Shown: positions 10,594 through 23,204 of the stretch, one piece after another | How positions within the stretch are numbered: the first letter of the stretch is position 1 | Layout of the letters: each line of letters opens with the position of its first letter | Assembly (NCBI GenBank): GCA_030035585.1 | Contig: CM057468.1 | Location: 54,866,145 to 54,930,144, forward strand | DNA: 64,000 nt | Origin: Dugong dugon | Lineage: Eukaryota; Chordata; Mammalia; Sirenia; Dugongidae | Reading direction: 5' to 3' | The notes under the pieces: model-generated | Databases searched by the model: none | What the model was told of the DNA's origin: nothing | Seen by the model: the letters and a program-made list of their open reading frames with translations, nothing else | Translations under genes and position numbers: made by a program

Positions 10594-13412
10594 CCCGCAA
10601 CCACCAGAAGAAAGGAAATAGTAAAGATCAGAGCAGAAATAAATGAAATAGAGAACAGAAAAACAACAGAAAGAATCAACAAAACCAAAAGTTGGTTCTT
10701 TGAAAGAATCAACAAAATCGACAAACCACTGGCCAGAGTGACAAAAGAAAAACAGGAGAGGACACAAATAACCCAAATAAGAAATGAAATGGGGGACATT
10801 ACAACAGACCCAACTGAAATAAAAAGGATTATAACAGGATATTATGAAAAACTATACTCCAACAAATTTGAAAATCTAGAGGAAATGGATAAATTTCTAG
10901 AAACACACGGCCTACCCAAACTACAACAAAGTGATGTTGAAAATCTGAACAGACCCATAACAAGAGAAGAGATTGAAAAGGTAGTAAAAAAAAAACTCCC
11001 AACCAAAAAAAGCCCTGGCCCAGATGGCTTTACTGGAGAATTCTACAAAACATTTACAGAAGAGCTTGTACCAGTTCTACTCAAGCTATTTCAGAGCATA
11101 GAAGAGGAAGCAACACTTCCAAATTCATTCTATGAAGCCAGCATAATGCTGATACCAAAACCAGGCAAAGACATCACAAAAAAAGAAAATTACAGACCGA
11201 TATCTTTCATGAATATAGATGCAAAAATTCTCAACAAAATTCTAGCCAATAGAATTCAGCATCATATCAAAAAAATAATACACCACGACCAAGTAGGATT
11301 CATACCAGGTATGCAAGGATGGTTCAACATTAGAAAATCAATCAATGTAATCCACCACATAAATAAAACGAAAGAAAAGAATCACATGATCATCTCAATT
11401 GACGCAGAAAAGGCATTTGACAAAGTCCAACACCCATTCCTGATAAAAACTCTCAATCAAATAGGTATAGAAGGGAAATTTCTCAACATAATAAAGGGCA
11501 TCTATGCAAAACCAATGGCCAACATCATTCTTAATGGAGAGAGGCTGAAAACATTCCCCTTGAAAACAGGAAGAAGCCAAGGATGCCCTTTATCACCACT
11601 CCTATTTAACATTGTGCTGGAAGTTCTAGCTAGAGCAATAAGGCAAGAAAAAGAAATAAAGGGCATCCAAATTGGTAATGAAGAAGTTAAACTCTCCCTG
11701 TTTGCAGATGATATGATACTATACATAGAAAACCCTAAAGACTCCACAAGAAATCTACTGGAACTGATAGAAAGATTCAGGAGAGTAGCAGGATACAAGA
11801 TAAACATTCAAAAATCAGTTGGATTCCTATACACCAGTAAGGAGAACGATGAAAAGGAAATCAGGAAATCAATACCATTTTCAATAGCCCCTAAAAAGAT
11901 AAAATACTTAGGGATGTAAAAGACCAATACAAAGAAAACTATAAAACGCTACTGTAAGAAACCCAAAGGGATCTACATAAATGGAAAAACATACCATGCT
12001 CATGGATAGGCAGACTCAACATTGTGGAAATGATAATTCTACCCAAAGCAATTTACAAATACAATGCAATCCCAATCCAAATACCAACTACATTCTTCAA
12101 AGAGATGGAAAAACTAATCATTCACTTTATATGGAAAGAGAAGAAGCCCTGAATAAGTAAAGCACTACTGAAGAAGAAGAATAAAGTTGGAGGACTCACA
12201 CTACCTGACTTCAGAACCTACTATACAGCTACAGTAGTCAAAACAGCCTGGTACTGGTACAATGACGAATACATTGACCAATGGAACAGAATTGAGAACC
12301 CAGATGTAAATCCATCCACCTACGATCATCTGAACTTCGACAAGGGCCCAAAGTCCATCAAAAGGGGAAAAGACAATCTTTTTAACATATGGTGCGGGCA
12401 AAACTGGATAACCATTTGCAAAAAAATGAAACAGGACCCATACCTCACACCATATACAAAAACTACTTCAAAATGGATCAAAGACCTGAATATAAAGCCT
12501 AAAACTATAAAGTTCATAGAAGAAAAAATAGGACCAACACTATAGGCCTTAACACATGGCATTAACAGGATACAAACCATAACCATCAATGCACAAAACC
12601 CAACAGATAAGCTAGATAACTGGGATCTTCTAAAAATCAAACACCTATGCTCTTCAAAAGACTTCACCAAAAGAGTAAAAAGAGAACCTACAGACTGGGA
12701 AACAATTTTTGGACAGTACAAGTCAGACAAAGGTCTAATCTCCATAATCTACAAGAAAATCCAACACCTCTACAACAAAAAGACAAATAATCCTATTAAA
12801 AAATAGGCAAAGGAAATGAACAGACACTTCACCAAAGAAGACATTCAAATGGCCAACAGACACATGAGGAAATGCTCGGGATGACTAGCCATTAGAGAAA
12901 TGCAAATTAAAACCACAATGAGATACCATCTCACCCCGGCATTACTGGCACGAATCAAAAACACTGGAAATAACAAATGCTGGAGGGGCTGCGGGGAGAT
13001 CGGAAGTCTTATGCACTGCTGGTGGGAATGCAAAATGATACAACCATTTTGGAAAATGATATGGCACTTCCTCAGAAAGCTAGAAATAGACATACCATTC
13101 GATCCAGCAATCCCACTCCTAGGAATATATCCTACAGAAATAAGAGTCATCACTCGAATAGACATATGCACACCTATGTTCATGGCAGCATTGTTCACAA
13201 TAGCAAAATGATGGAAACAACCTGGATGCCCATCAACAGATGAATGGATAAACAAACTATGGTACATACACACAATGGAGTACTATGCAACAAGAAAGAA
13301 CAACGATGAATCTGTGAAGCATCTCATAACATGGATGAAACTGGAGGACATTATTCTGAGTGAAATAAGTCAATCACAAACGGACAAATATTGTATGAGA
13401 CCTCTATTGTGA
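9581..13412 (+). pseudogene. L1 ORF2 pseudogene (endonuclease / reverse transcriptase)
   Basis: The ATG at 9581 begins an apurinic-type endonuclease domain that keeps the asparagine motif (NVNGLN), QETHL, GDFNTPLS and FSRIDHILG. It is closed by TAA at 10250-10252 and TAA at about 10285, and the final SDH-type motif reads SDN. A run of about 28 A at 10566-10593 replaces a run of 7 in copy B and shifts the frame. From there 10441-11919 is open across the reverse transcriptase, with FADD at 11701-11712. A 16-bp deletion near 11910 shifts the frame again, and TGA/TAG codons follow (CCCTGAATAAG near 12150, CTATAGGCC near 12542, AAATAGGC near 12805). The cysteine-rich C-terminal motif is still readable at about 12978-13030. 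Dead copy. Confidence 0.9.
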
Positions 13413-15933
13413 AAACCCATGAAAATGTTCACACACAAAATGTAACAATCTTTGTTGGTTACCAGGGATGGGTGGGGTGGGGGGGAAATACTAAATAGGC
13501 AATAGATAAATGGTATCTTTTTTTTTTTTTTCAATTGGCATAACAAAGTTTATTTATTTATTTCTATTTTATTGTACTTCAGGTGAAAGCTTACAGAGCA
13601 AATAGTTTCTCATGAAATAGTAGTACACATGTTGTTCTATGACATTGGTTAACAACCCCACAACGTATTAAGCCTCTAAATTCTCAACCTTTTTTTTTTT
13701 TTTGATGATAATTACAGATGGCCAAAGATACACCGTTTCAAAAATTTCTACATTCACAGTTCAGTGACATTGACTACGCTCTTCCAACTGTGCTGTTATT
13801 CTCACTTAAGATGAAGGCTTACAGAAAAAAATAGTTTTTCATTTAACAGTTACTACACATGTTGCCCTATGACAATGGTTAACAATCTCACAGCACATCA
13901 AGAATACCCTTACTCCACCTTGTGTTCCCTATCACCAGGGGACTTCCTTGTCCCCTTCTGTCTTCTGGACCTTGTCACTGGACTACTGTACCTCATTAGT
14001 CTCATTTGGTATTTCTTTTTTTAATTTTATTTTTACACCATTTCAAAACTTTTTACTTACACATTTAAGTGATATTGACTATGCTCTTCCAATTGTGCTG
14101 CCATTCTCGCCCAAGATGAAGGCTTACAGGACAAAACAGCCTCCCATTAAATAGTTACTACAAATGTTGCCCTATAGCAGTGGTCAACAATCTCACAATA
14201 CATCGACAGTGTCCTTATTCAATTTGTGTTCCTTATCATCAGTTTCCTACTCCCCCTCTGCCTTCTGGCCCTTGTCACCGGACTCCTGTACCTCGTTAGT
14301 CCCATTTAGTTTTACTGGGCTGTCCATTCCCAGGCTTAACATCGAACCTCGAAGGTAACTTCACCTCTGAGCTGAAAGGGTGTCTGGGGGCCACACTCTT
14401 GAGGTTTCTCTAGTATTCTTTAGGCCAGTAATCTGGTCTTTTTTTTTGGGGAGTTAAAGTTATGCTCTACATCCTTCTCCAGCTCTGTCCAGAACCCTCT
14501 GTTGTGATCCTGGTCAGAGTAGTCAGTGGTGGTAGCCGGGCACCATCTAGCTGTACTGGACTCAGTCTGGGGGAGGCCTTGGGAGCTGTGGACAATTAGT
14601 CCTTTGGACTAATCTTTTCGTTGTATCCTGTTCTCTTCATTCTCCCTTGCTCCCGAAGGGATGAGACCAGTGGAGTATCTTAGATGGCCGCTCATAGGAT
14701 TTTAAGACCCCAGACACTACTCACCAAGGTAGAACGTAGAGCATTATCTTTATAAGTAGTGTCATGCCAATTGAGCTAGATGTTCCCCGAGACCATGGTC
14801 CCCAGAGCCCTCCGTCCAACAACTCAGTCCCCTAAATGGTATCTTGGGTGAAGGGTGAGACAGTACACAATACAGGGGAAACTAGAACAACCTGTACAAG
14901 GAAAGGTCATGGAAGTCCTATAGACACATCCAAACTCCCTGAGGGACTGAATTTCTGGGCAGAGGGCTGTGGGGACCATGGTCTCGGGGAACATCTAGCT
15001 CAGTAGGCATGACACAGCCTATAAAGACAATGCTCTACATTCTACCTTGGTGAGTAGTGTCTGGGGTCTTAAAAGCCTGTGAGCGGCCATGTAAGATACT
15101 CCACTGGTCTCATCCCTTTGGGAGCAAGGGAGAATGAAGAGAACAGGATACAAGGAAAAGATTAGTATGAAGGACTAATTGTCCACAGCTCCCAAGGCCT
15201 CCACCAGACTGAGTCCAGTACAGCTAGATGGTGCCCGGCTACCACCACTGACTGCTCTGACCAGGATCACAACAGAGGGTTCTGGACAGAGCTGGAGAAG
15301 GATGTAGAGCGTAATTCTAACTCACAAAAAAAAAGACTAGATTTACTGGCCTAAAGGAGACAGAGAAACCTCGAGAGTATGGCCCCCAGACACCCTTTTA
15401 GCTCAGTGGTGAAGTCACCTCTGAGGTTCACTGTTCAGCCTGGGAGTGGACAGCCCCATAAAACCAAATGAGACTAACGAGGTACAGGAGTCCAGTGACA
15501 AGGGCCAGAAGGCAGAAGGGGACAAGGAAGCTGGTGATAGGGAACCCAAGGTTGAGTAAGGATATTGTTGATGTGTTGTGAGATTGTTACCCATTGTCAT
15601 AGGGCAACATTTGTACTAACTGTTAAATGAGAAACTATTTTGTTCTGTAAGCCTTCATCTTAAGTGAGAATAACAGCACAATTGGAAGAGCGTAGTCAAT
15701 GTCACTGAACTTTGTATGTAGAAATTTTTGAAACGGTGTATCTTTGGCTATGTATATTTTCACCAAAAAAAAAAAAAAAAAAAGAAAAGGTTGAGAAGTT
15801 AGAGGGTTAATATGTTGTGGGGTTGTTAACCAATATCATAAAACAACATGTGTACTACTGTTTCATGAGAAACGATTTGTTCTGTAAGCCTTCACCTGAA
15901 GTACAATAAAATATATAAACGAAAAAGAAAAAG
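13413..15933 (+). mobile_element. L1 copy A 3' UTR (host of the nested L1)
   Basis: It runs from the ORF2 stop through a G-rich tract (GGGTGGGGTGGGGGGG, about 13469-13485). It is split at 13507-13519/14833-14845 by the nested element and resumes at GGGTGAAGGGTGAGACAG. It contains one long and one short copy of the 3' UTR repeat unit (anchors GCCTTCATCTTAAG at 15651 and GCCTTCACCTGAAG at 15888), separated by a run of A at about 15763-15783. AATAAA lies at about 15906. Confidence 0.85.
13520..14832 (-). mobile_element. 5'-truncated L1 inserted antisense in copy A 3' UTR
   Basis: The reverse complement matches the copy B 3' UTR from about 38790 to its end. The 13-bp duplication TAAATGGTATCTT flanks it exactly (13507-13519 and 14833-14845), and removing the insert restores a continuous copy A 3' UTR. 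The T-run (to 13531) is its poly(A) tail. Between that tail and the normal L1 end lies an extra CAATTGGCATAACAAAGTT (13532-13550). It holds three 3' UTR repeat units (anchors at about 14123, 13818 and 13590). Confidence 0.92.
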
Positions 15934-15944
15934 ACTCTTCATTT

Positions 15945-16457
15945 CATTTGCAAACATTATAAACATTATCTACTCAGTGGTATAGGAACTCCAGTCTCTG
16001 GTGTAGAAATTTTGGGATTTAGTTGAGTACTTGCTCAGCTACTAAAATGAACTCCAATCTACTCCCTGAGAAAATTCTGGTTCTGTCTGTAGATGCATAC
16101 CAGTTACCCATGCTTTATGAAGATGAAATGACCCTTTAGCTTTCCTTTAGGAAATCAGCCTGCTCATACAGATAATGCCCCAACCATACTTTCATCAAAA
16201 ATAGTATCTCTGGATCTAACACCCATCCTGTGTCTGCCTGAGGTAAAGAATATTTACAGGCAATCATTCTTGTCAAAAGTAGCTCAACTTGAAGGTAAGT
16301 TCCATAGGGAAGATACTTTTCTAAATGGCTCCTCTCCTTATCCCCAGAAATTAGAACATCTAGAACACAAATATCTAGAATAAATGGATAAATTCAGGTT
16401 CCCTATATTAATCCTTGGATAGATCTCCCTTCCAGAACCATGACCACATCTTTTCAG
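15945..16457. other. Unassigned intergenic sequence
   Basis: No gene, RNA or repeat family recognised; all frames are short. Confidence 0.5.
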
Positions 16458-16666
16458 TTTTAGTTTCTAACTAGTTGCCACAGAGTTGACTCTAGCTCAT
16501 GGTAACCCCATGTGAATCAGAGTAGAACTGTGCTCTATAGGATTTTCAGTGGATGATTTTTCAGAAGTAGATCAACAAGCCTTTCTTCCAAGGTGCCTCT
16601 GGGTGGACTTGAACCTCCAACCTTGGTTAGCATCTGAGCACATTAACTGTCTGCAACACCAAGGGA
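16458..16666 (-). mobile_element. AfroSINE
   Basis: Minus-strand, diverged copy: GCTCATGGTAACCCCATG, TAGAACTGTGCTCTATAGG and GGACTTGAACCTCCAACC are the landmarks. Confidence 0.75.
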
Positions 16667-16756
16667 CAAAGTGACTCTCAAATCTGTCTACAGCTGTCCA
16701 TATTCACCACCAACCACAACAGCCTTTCTAATTGGTCTCTTTGCTTCCACTTTGGT

Positions 16757-17238
16757 CCCCTCTATGTTAGGCAGGGCCCAGAGAGGTCTACTTCCTAATT
16801 CCTGGCAACTGTGAATATGTTAGGTTATATGGCAAAGGGAAATTAAGGTTGTAGATGAAATCAAAGTTCCTGATCAGCTGACCTTAAAATGGGGAGATTA
16901 TCCTGGATTATCTGGGTGGGGCCAATGTAATCAAAAGGTTTCATAAATGTGGAAGAGGGAGAAAAAAGAGTCAATGTCTGAGTGATGTGATGTGAGAAAG
17001 ACTAGACCTTTCTGGCTTTGAAATGGAAGTGGGGCACAAGCCAACGGATGTGGACAGCCTTTAGAAGCTGGGAAAGGCAAGAAAGCTGATTCTCCCCTAG
17101 AGCCTTCAGAAAGAAATGGTGCTCTGCCAACACCTTGATTTTAGCCGTTACAAACTTCTGAACCACAGAACTGTAAGATAATACAGTTGTGTTGTTTTAA
17201 GCCACTGTTTGTGGCAATCTGTTACAACGGTCATAGAA
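16757..17238 (+). mobile_element. ERVL-MaLR-type LTR
   Basis: Landmarks in order are CCTAATTCCTGGCAACTGTGA, GGGGAGATTATCCTGGATTA, GGGGCCAATGTAATCA, TTCTCCCCTAGAGCCTTCAG, CACCTTGATTTTAGCC, GAACTGTAAGATAATA and TGTTGTTTTAAGCCACTG. These are the conserved blocks of a widespread mammalian non-autonomous ERVL (MLT/MaLR) LTR. No internal sequence is attached, so it is solitary or truncated. Confidence 0.6.
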
Positions 17239-17239
17239 A

Positions 17240-17444
17240 ATTAATTCCCATTGCCAACAAGTAGAATTTCGACTCATGGCAATGCTATAGGACAGAGTAG
17301 AACTGTGTCATAGGATTTCCAAGTCTGTAAATCTTTACGGAAGCAGACTGCCACATCTTTCTCCCTCGGAGTGCCTGGTGGGCTCGAACTGCCAACTTTT
17401 TGGTTAGCAGTCAACTGCTTAACCACTGCACTACCAGGGCTCCT
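17240..17444 (-). mobile_element. AfroSINE
   Basis: Minus-strand copy ending in AACCACTGCACTACCAGGGC, inserted at the 3' edge of the MaLR-type LTR. Confidence 0.8.
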
Positions 17445-17589
17445 TGAAAATTGAAAATTAATACACCCTCCAAATGAATCTTGTCAGCAATACCTCCCTA
17501 CCCTGATCCTCCAATGAAAACACTTGAAAGATTCTCCTATTCCTCCAAAGATGAAGACCAGTTTCAGTGATGTCATCTGCATGGGCTTC

Positions 17590-18020
17590 CCTTCTCTGAT
17601 TCTCCAGTCTCATCTTCTTTCAAGTTTGCAATCAGTGTCTATCTGCACTTAAGCCAGACACCTTCTTGAGTTCCCATGATCCCTTCTCACACAGGACCTG
17701 TCGCCCCTTTCCCCTTCAGTTGGTTAGTTCCTGCTCTCTCCTCAACCCTCAGATTAATAATCACTTCCTCAAGGAATCCTCCTTGACCTCCCTCACCAGG
17801 TCAGCTTCTACTATTAGAAGCTCTCATAACACTGGATAGTGAGCCTCTCTTGTTGTGTACAATTGTCAAAGGTGTGATTTCATTTGATTCTTTGATTAAA
17901 ATCTGTAATCTCTGTGAGATCTTTCCCCCCTTTCTCATCATATTTTCTATGTCTAGCATAATGCCTGTCACACAGTACACATCCATAAATATTTGTTGAA
18001 TACAGGAACTAATGAATGAA
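17590..18020 (+). mobile_element. LINE2 (L2) 3' fragment
   Basis: AAGGAATCCTCCTTGACCTCC and, at the end, TAGCATAATGCCTGTCACAC plus AAATATTTGTTGAATAC follow the order of the L2 3' UTR. The copy is ancient and diverged. Confidence 0.5.
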
Positions 18021-20436
18021 GGAAGCTGGACTCCAGAAGACTACCCCAGGATTGTTTTGGATTAGCCCCTCGCAGAGTCGCCCCCATGGGGAGGCATTTT
18101 AATGTTATTCCCTTATCAAAGGATACTGTAGAAAGACAGTCCCGTGAAATCTGTCACTGTGTTTCCTGTATGGCTGTTGGTGAGAATTATTTTCCATCAT
18201 ATTTTTCATTTTTCTTTAAAGCAAGTAATGAATAATAAATTATTTTTCATCCTGTTTTGGAATAACTTTTCTTTCCCAGAAAGTGTAATATGTTTTCCTT
18301 TGTAGTGAACACTGGTTTCATAGCCTGAGTCCATCACCTTCAGAACCAAAGCACATAACCCAGCTTCTGAGAGCACTGAGAACTGAAGACTTGCAGCTAA
18401 GTCCCCTCCCACTCACTTCCTGATCGCCCTGTGCCAAAGAGGGCCAGGGCACACAGCATGACTCTACTTCTCAGGAAAGGCCAGCATCCAATGATGACTC
18501 AATGTGGAGGTGCGTAGGGAGTACACTGGAACAACTCTGCAGGGCCACCTCAGCTCCAGGGCTTCCCACAGTGTTGGTTGAAGCCTTTGTTTGTTCACTT
18601 CACAGCCCAACTCTTCCCTCTGCCTAGTCCGGCTTTCCCACTCCCCAACGCATGCTAACCCAGGAGCCTTTCCACTAAACTTTCTGACTTAAGTCTCCTT
18701 CCCAGAGAACCTGATTTATGATATTCTTTCTCCAAAATGAGAATTGAGTGACTATATTCACCTTCTTTACTTGCCTAGACACTCAGAAACCCAAAGAAAG
18801 AAGCTAAAGTGGATTAGATGATCTACACGTTAATACATTTGGTCTGGATCATCTATTTGCATGTCTGTCCATCCAGATTCTCTCTTTTTATCTGTATTAT
18901 ATAATTATTATTTGGGCATGCACTGGCTCTGAAGTGTCTCAACTTCTTTGGGGAATAAGGCAGGATTTCAGTGAGCAAACAAATCAGATAGGAATATAAT
19001 CAGTTTGGGAGACACACACACACACAAAGGGGGAAAAAAACATTAAGCACAGAGACTTAAGTTTACTCTGGGCATGTTGGAAGTCCTTGCTTTAAAGAGA
19101 CATAGATGTTCTCAAATTATGGACATCTTAGTGGTTCTCCCTCCAGTGTTCTTCCGTTAGGATACGGTTCTGACTGCTTAAAGCCAAAGTTAGCCAGGTA
19201 GAAAAAGGAGATGTGAGTGCTCTGGGCTTTTTCTTCAAATTTGCCTCCTACCTAAGCTGCAAGCTGAGACAAAAGAAATGCTAGCCATGAGATATGAAAG
19301 CCAGGAGGCAGATGGTTCATGGCCCAGTTGACCTTCCACATCTCTCCCTTCTTAGATGGTTGCTAGTAAAAGATGTCATCATGATGTCTTGATTCTGCAC
19401 CACAACCATTTATCTCCCGAGAAATGAAGCCTTAGCAGGGTGCAGTGTTAAATCACTCCTATAAAGTGGTTCTATAAAACTTCTCAGTTCCTCATTTTTC
19501 AAACTCTTGTTGCAACTGAAGTTACCAGACATACAAAAAAAGCGTGATGATTAGATAACAGAAACATTTCCTGATACAGTTTTTCAATTTGTTTACGTGA
19601 ATCTCATAGGTTCATCATTTTTAGCAAGCAGAAAGCAAAACTGTGACACTGTGTTTTGGCTTGGGGAAGTGAATGATATGCTTCACTAACATTCCTTATA
19701 GATTGTACATTGATCCTGTTTCAAAGACATTTACATTTTCTCATCCTATTTCCTCATCCTAAGCATGATATTCAAAAAATGAAATCAGGAACATGAACTT
19801 CCTTGATAATGGTGGGGGAAATGTCAGGGTCTCTTTCTTTCCTGTAATTGAAGTCTTCCTTGAGAACACTAAATCCCTTGATAAGGGAGCTCTTTACGTA
19901 ACCCAAGGCACGCTGAATCGTGTACATTTCTTATCAAGTCCAGGAATCCTCGTGATATTTGATGTGGACCTCAGAGACCAGCATAACTGGTACAGTTACC
20001 TTGGTAATATCTGAGGGTCCTAACAGAGAAAAGTGATTTTAGGGACTTGTTAGACTATTTGCTAACTTGTCTATTACTGTATTTTGTGAGAACAAATTAA
20101 GATCTATGTTTATAAAGCTAGTAAAAAAAATTAGTCAAAAATTTGTTTTAACTGTCAGGCAGCAACTTACATATCCAGAGAATTTCTCTTTCAGAACAGA
20201 ATAATAAGTTAGCAAGAAGAAAGAAAAATTTGCTTTTTAAATCAATCAATTCTGATAGTCATCCTAAGGAATATGACTTTTTTTTTTAAGTAAGAAACAT
20301 AATTTTAAACAAACCTTGTGAGATTAAGGTAGTTACTTACAAAGACGGTGTTCAGCAAAGGAATCCTGATACAAGAACGTCACCCCACTCCATAGGAAGG
20401 TAACAGGAAACAGTGACACTGGAAGTTTTGGCCTCC
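18020..20436. other. Unassigned intergenic sequence
   Basis: No exon, RNA gene or repeat family recognised. An (AC)n run lies at 19013-19025. The longest open frame, 19793-20014 on plus, has no recognisable motif and is treated as chance. Confidence 0.5.
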
Positions 20437-20492
20437 TTGACACATGGGGTCACCTTGAGTCAGAACTGACTAGAGAGCAACTGGTTTGCAGT
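20437..20492 (+). mobile_element. AfroSINE, tail fragment
   Basis: Contains only the 3' part (ACATGGGGTCACCTTGAGTC to GCAACTGG), directly before a second plus-strand copy. Confidence 0.6.
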
Positions 20493-20692
20493 CCCTGGGT
20501 ACTGTAAACAGTTAACTAGCTCTCTGGTAATAGAAAGGCTGGAGGGTCAAGTCCACCCAGAGGTGCCTTGGAAGAAAGGCCTGGTTATCTCATTCTGAAA
20601 AATTAACCACTGAAAACTCTATAGAGCACAGGTTTACTCTGACACAAATGGCATCACCATGAGTCAGAATCAACTGACAGTAACTGATTAAC
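20493..20692 (+). mobile_element. AfroSINE
   Basis: Plus-strand copy: GTCCCTGGGTACTGTAAAC at the tRNA-like head, then GGAAGAAAGGCCTGG, then CATCACCATGAGTCAG at the tail. Confidence 0.75.
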
Positions 20693-20699
20693 CCAATTA

Positions 20700-20830
20700 T
20701 ACCTTTAAAAAACACCCTCTCAATCTCCCCACTCTGGCTATAAAATCATTAAGTAGACTCACTAACAGAGGGTGGGAAGTAAAAAAGTGATACTTAGAAG
20801 AATGTCATTTGAACATGGTATGATTTCCCT

Positions 20831-20862
<32 letters not shown>

Positions 20863-22328
20863 AAATAATATAGGAACATGAAATCGTAACGATCAAAATT
20901 TGATATCGCATTTGAATTTTTAGATTATTTGTGTAATTACAATTACATAAATTATCCTGGGCTATAAATGCTGTCTATGCTTAATATGTCTATCTACAAG
21001 GTGAAGAGGTTGTTAGGCCTATACTGTACCAACTGGCAGCAAACGCATTTTGAAGAACTTTTATTTTTGAAAGTTTCGATTATCCAACGTCCATCTTCAT
21101 TACACAAAGAGTGGCTTGAATTTTCGGCTACGGCACAAGTTACAGAAGGCGTTAGATGACTTCAAATGACATAGAATACAGTCGTTTTTTGAGAAGTGTA
21201 AATAAAAACCTTTTGTTTCGATTTCAAATCTGACTCATTGTGTAAATTAATCTGATTTTTTGAAAGTAAGTTAGGATTGAAATTCTAACTCATTTTGTGT
21301 TAACTGACAACTTGCACAAGAACTATGTAGGGTCCATTGAAAGATTTTCAAAATTTAATATATTGCAGTTTAAGATTAAGACTTAGTGATATTTATTCAC
21401 TGTGAGCTTTGAATTTAAATGTTCACAATTAAATACTTGTGTAATGCTAACTAATGTCTTTTCTCCCAACCCCCCCCAACACCCCCTGCCAAAAACTGAT
21501 TCTACAATAAATGGGATTTTAAGGGTTTGATTTTGCTGGATGAGAAAAATCACAGATGGTGCTCACTTGGTTCCAGTTAAGAAATAAGAGTTCCTGCTTT
21601 AGAATTTAGGATTTTAAAATTTCTGCCTAGTCGTTTCCAAAACATTAGCTTATTAATCTAATTTCATTTATTAAAAAGATAATCATGGAAGCTATTTCCG
21701 AATAATTTTTTTAAAAGTCTTGGGCCACTGGGTCTGAAAGCAAGTTTTTGAGCTTTGTTTGACAACCAAAGGCTTCATATATTCTCAAGGTCTGAATCGA
21801 CTCGCTGGCAGTAGGTTTGGTTTAGCTTTTTTTTGAAATAATTTCCTCAGAACTTCTAGAATTCAGAAAGGTACTTCTACCTGGAGCATCCCCAAAATAA
21901 ATGTTCCTCAAATATATGCTTAAAAATGGCTTACAAAAAAGTACGCTGATTAAAGAACATAAAGTAAAATACAGAAGTGAGAATTAGATCTTACTCTTTC
22001 ATTGGAAAACAAATCACTTAAATAACTGGCTGTGTAAGAGTTTTTTCATTTTTTTTTCCTTTTCTTCTTTCTGTCTCTTCTTTCCTTACTCGTTTATTTT
22101 TATCCATATGGCACTTAATCTGCAGAATAGTAAACTTTCTTCATTCTAGTCATTTCCAGTTATTTGAAATGCTGCTAATCTTCTATCTAAAGTCATCTTG
22201 TCATGTTGTTCCTTCACTTTTTGAAAAAATAGTCAATATCCTAGGCTACTTACTAGAGTAAAATGCAGTAAAACTCATTTTTGTAGTGCTATCACACTCC
22301 AGAAATTTAGTAAACTGTTTCATAATCC
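20700..22328. other. Unassigned intergenic sequence
   Basis: AT-rich, with a run of about 26 A at 20832-20856 and a C-rich stretch at 21467-21490. A short plus-strand AfroSINE tail is annotated inside it. No gene recognised. Confidence 0.5.
21793..21826 (+). mobile_element. AfroSINE, tail remnant
   Basis: About 34 bp matching the SINE end (GAATCGACTCGCTGGCAG followed by TTTGGTTT). Confidence 0.5.
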
Positions 22329-22497
22329 AAAAAAAAAATCAAACCCATTGCCATCAAGATGATCCGACTCATAGTGACCTTATAGGACAGAGCAGAACTG
22401 CCCCACAGGGTTTCCGAGGAGAGGCTAGTGGATTTGAAAGGCCGATCTTTTGGTTAGCTGCCGAGCTCTTAACCACTGTGCCACCAGGGCTCTGTTC
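22329..22497 (-). mobile_element. AfroSINE
   Basis: Well-preserved minus-strand copy from AATCAAACCCATTGCCATC to AACCACTGTGCCACCAGGGC. Confidence 0.85.
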
Positions 22498-22530
22498 CAG
22501 AATATTTCACACTTCACATCCCTAGCATGC

Positions 22531-22720
22531 AAACCAAAAAACCCACTGCTGTTGAATGGATTTCAGCTCATAGTGACCCTATAGGGCCAACTGCCCCAGA
22601 GGGTTTCCAAGGAAAGCAGACTGCCACATTTTTCTTCCCTGGAGCAGCTGGCAGGTTCGAACTGCTGACCTTTTGGTTAGCAGCCAAGCACTTTTAACCA
22701 CTGCACCACCAGGGAGCCCT
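22531..22720 (-). mobile_element. AfroSINE
   Basis: Minus-strand copy with an intact B-box-like GGTTCGAACTGC and TTAACCACTGCACCACC; it lies 34 bp from the preceding copy in the same orientation. Confidence 0.85.
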
Positions 22721-23204
22721 TGGCAATTCAGGAAATGTGTGGGTATTGAGCCAGCCTCCTTGTGAAAGCATTTCTCACTCTGTTTTTTCTTGTCATTGAG
22801 TGGAAGCAGTAGCTAGATGGAGACCTGGGAAAAGTCCAGACTGATAACTGGGAAGGCCACTAGAGATCAGGGCCCTCCCTAATCGTCACTGCAAAACTGA
22901 GGGCGTCTTCTTTGGCAATTCCCCAGACAAGCTTTGTTCATATCCAAATTCCACAGGCCTAGAAACAACCCCCAGCCTTTTCTTTCTCCAGTATATTCTC
23001 TCTCTTTGTTGATACGTTATCTTAATTAGATATCATCCTATAAAGGATGTGATTAGTGGATTTACACTAATAAGTTAATAATGACTAACAAAAGCCAAAT
23101 ATGTCCCTACTTTCCCTGAAGAGTAACCTAGGGTCAATACTTTGATTCAAAGGAATATACATTTAATGATAGAACTCCATGAAGGCAGAAGAGATGGTCC
23201 TCAT

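Larger units (their letters stand above)
7086..15933 (+). mobile_element. L1 copy A, full length, decayed, with nested L1
   Basis: The element starts at about AATGGAGCTCTAGGCAG, the same 5' end as copy B, and ends in an A-rich tail at about 15905-15933. ACTCTTCATTT at 7075-7085 and 15934-15944 is the target-site duplication. In order it holds the 5' UTR (to 8158), ORF1 (8159-9265), an inter-ORF spacer, ORF2 (9581-13412) and the 3' UTR, which is split by an antisense L1 at 13520-14832. Both ORFs are disabled. Confidence 0.9.

Noticed and set aside
10357-10799. Minus-strand frames of 85-139 codons with hydrophobic, phenylalanine-rich products
   Set aside because: They are antisense shadows of the A-rich L1 ORF2; similar ones appear opposite the same region in copy B.
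22440-22500. tRNA genes suggested by GTTCGAA-like B boxes here and in other copies
   Set aside because: These are the tRNA-derived heads of AfroSINEs; no full cloverleaf with acceptor stem can be read.
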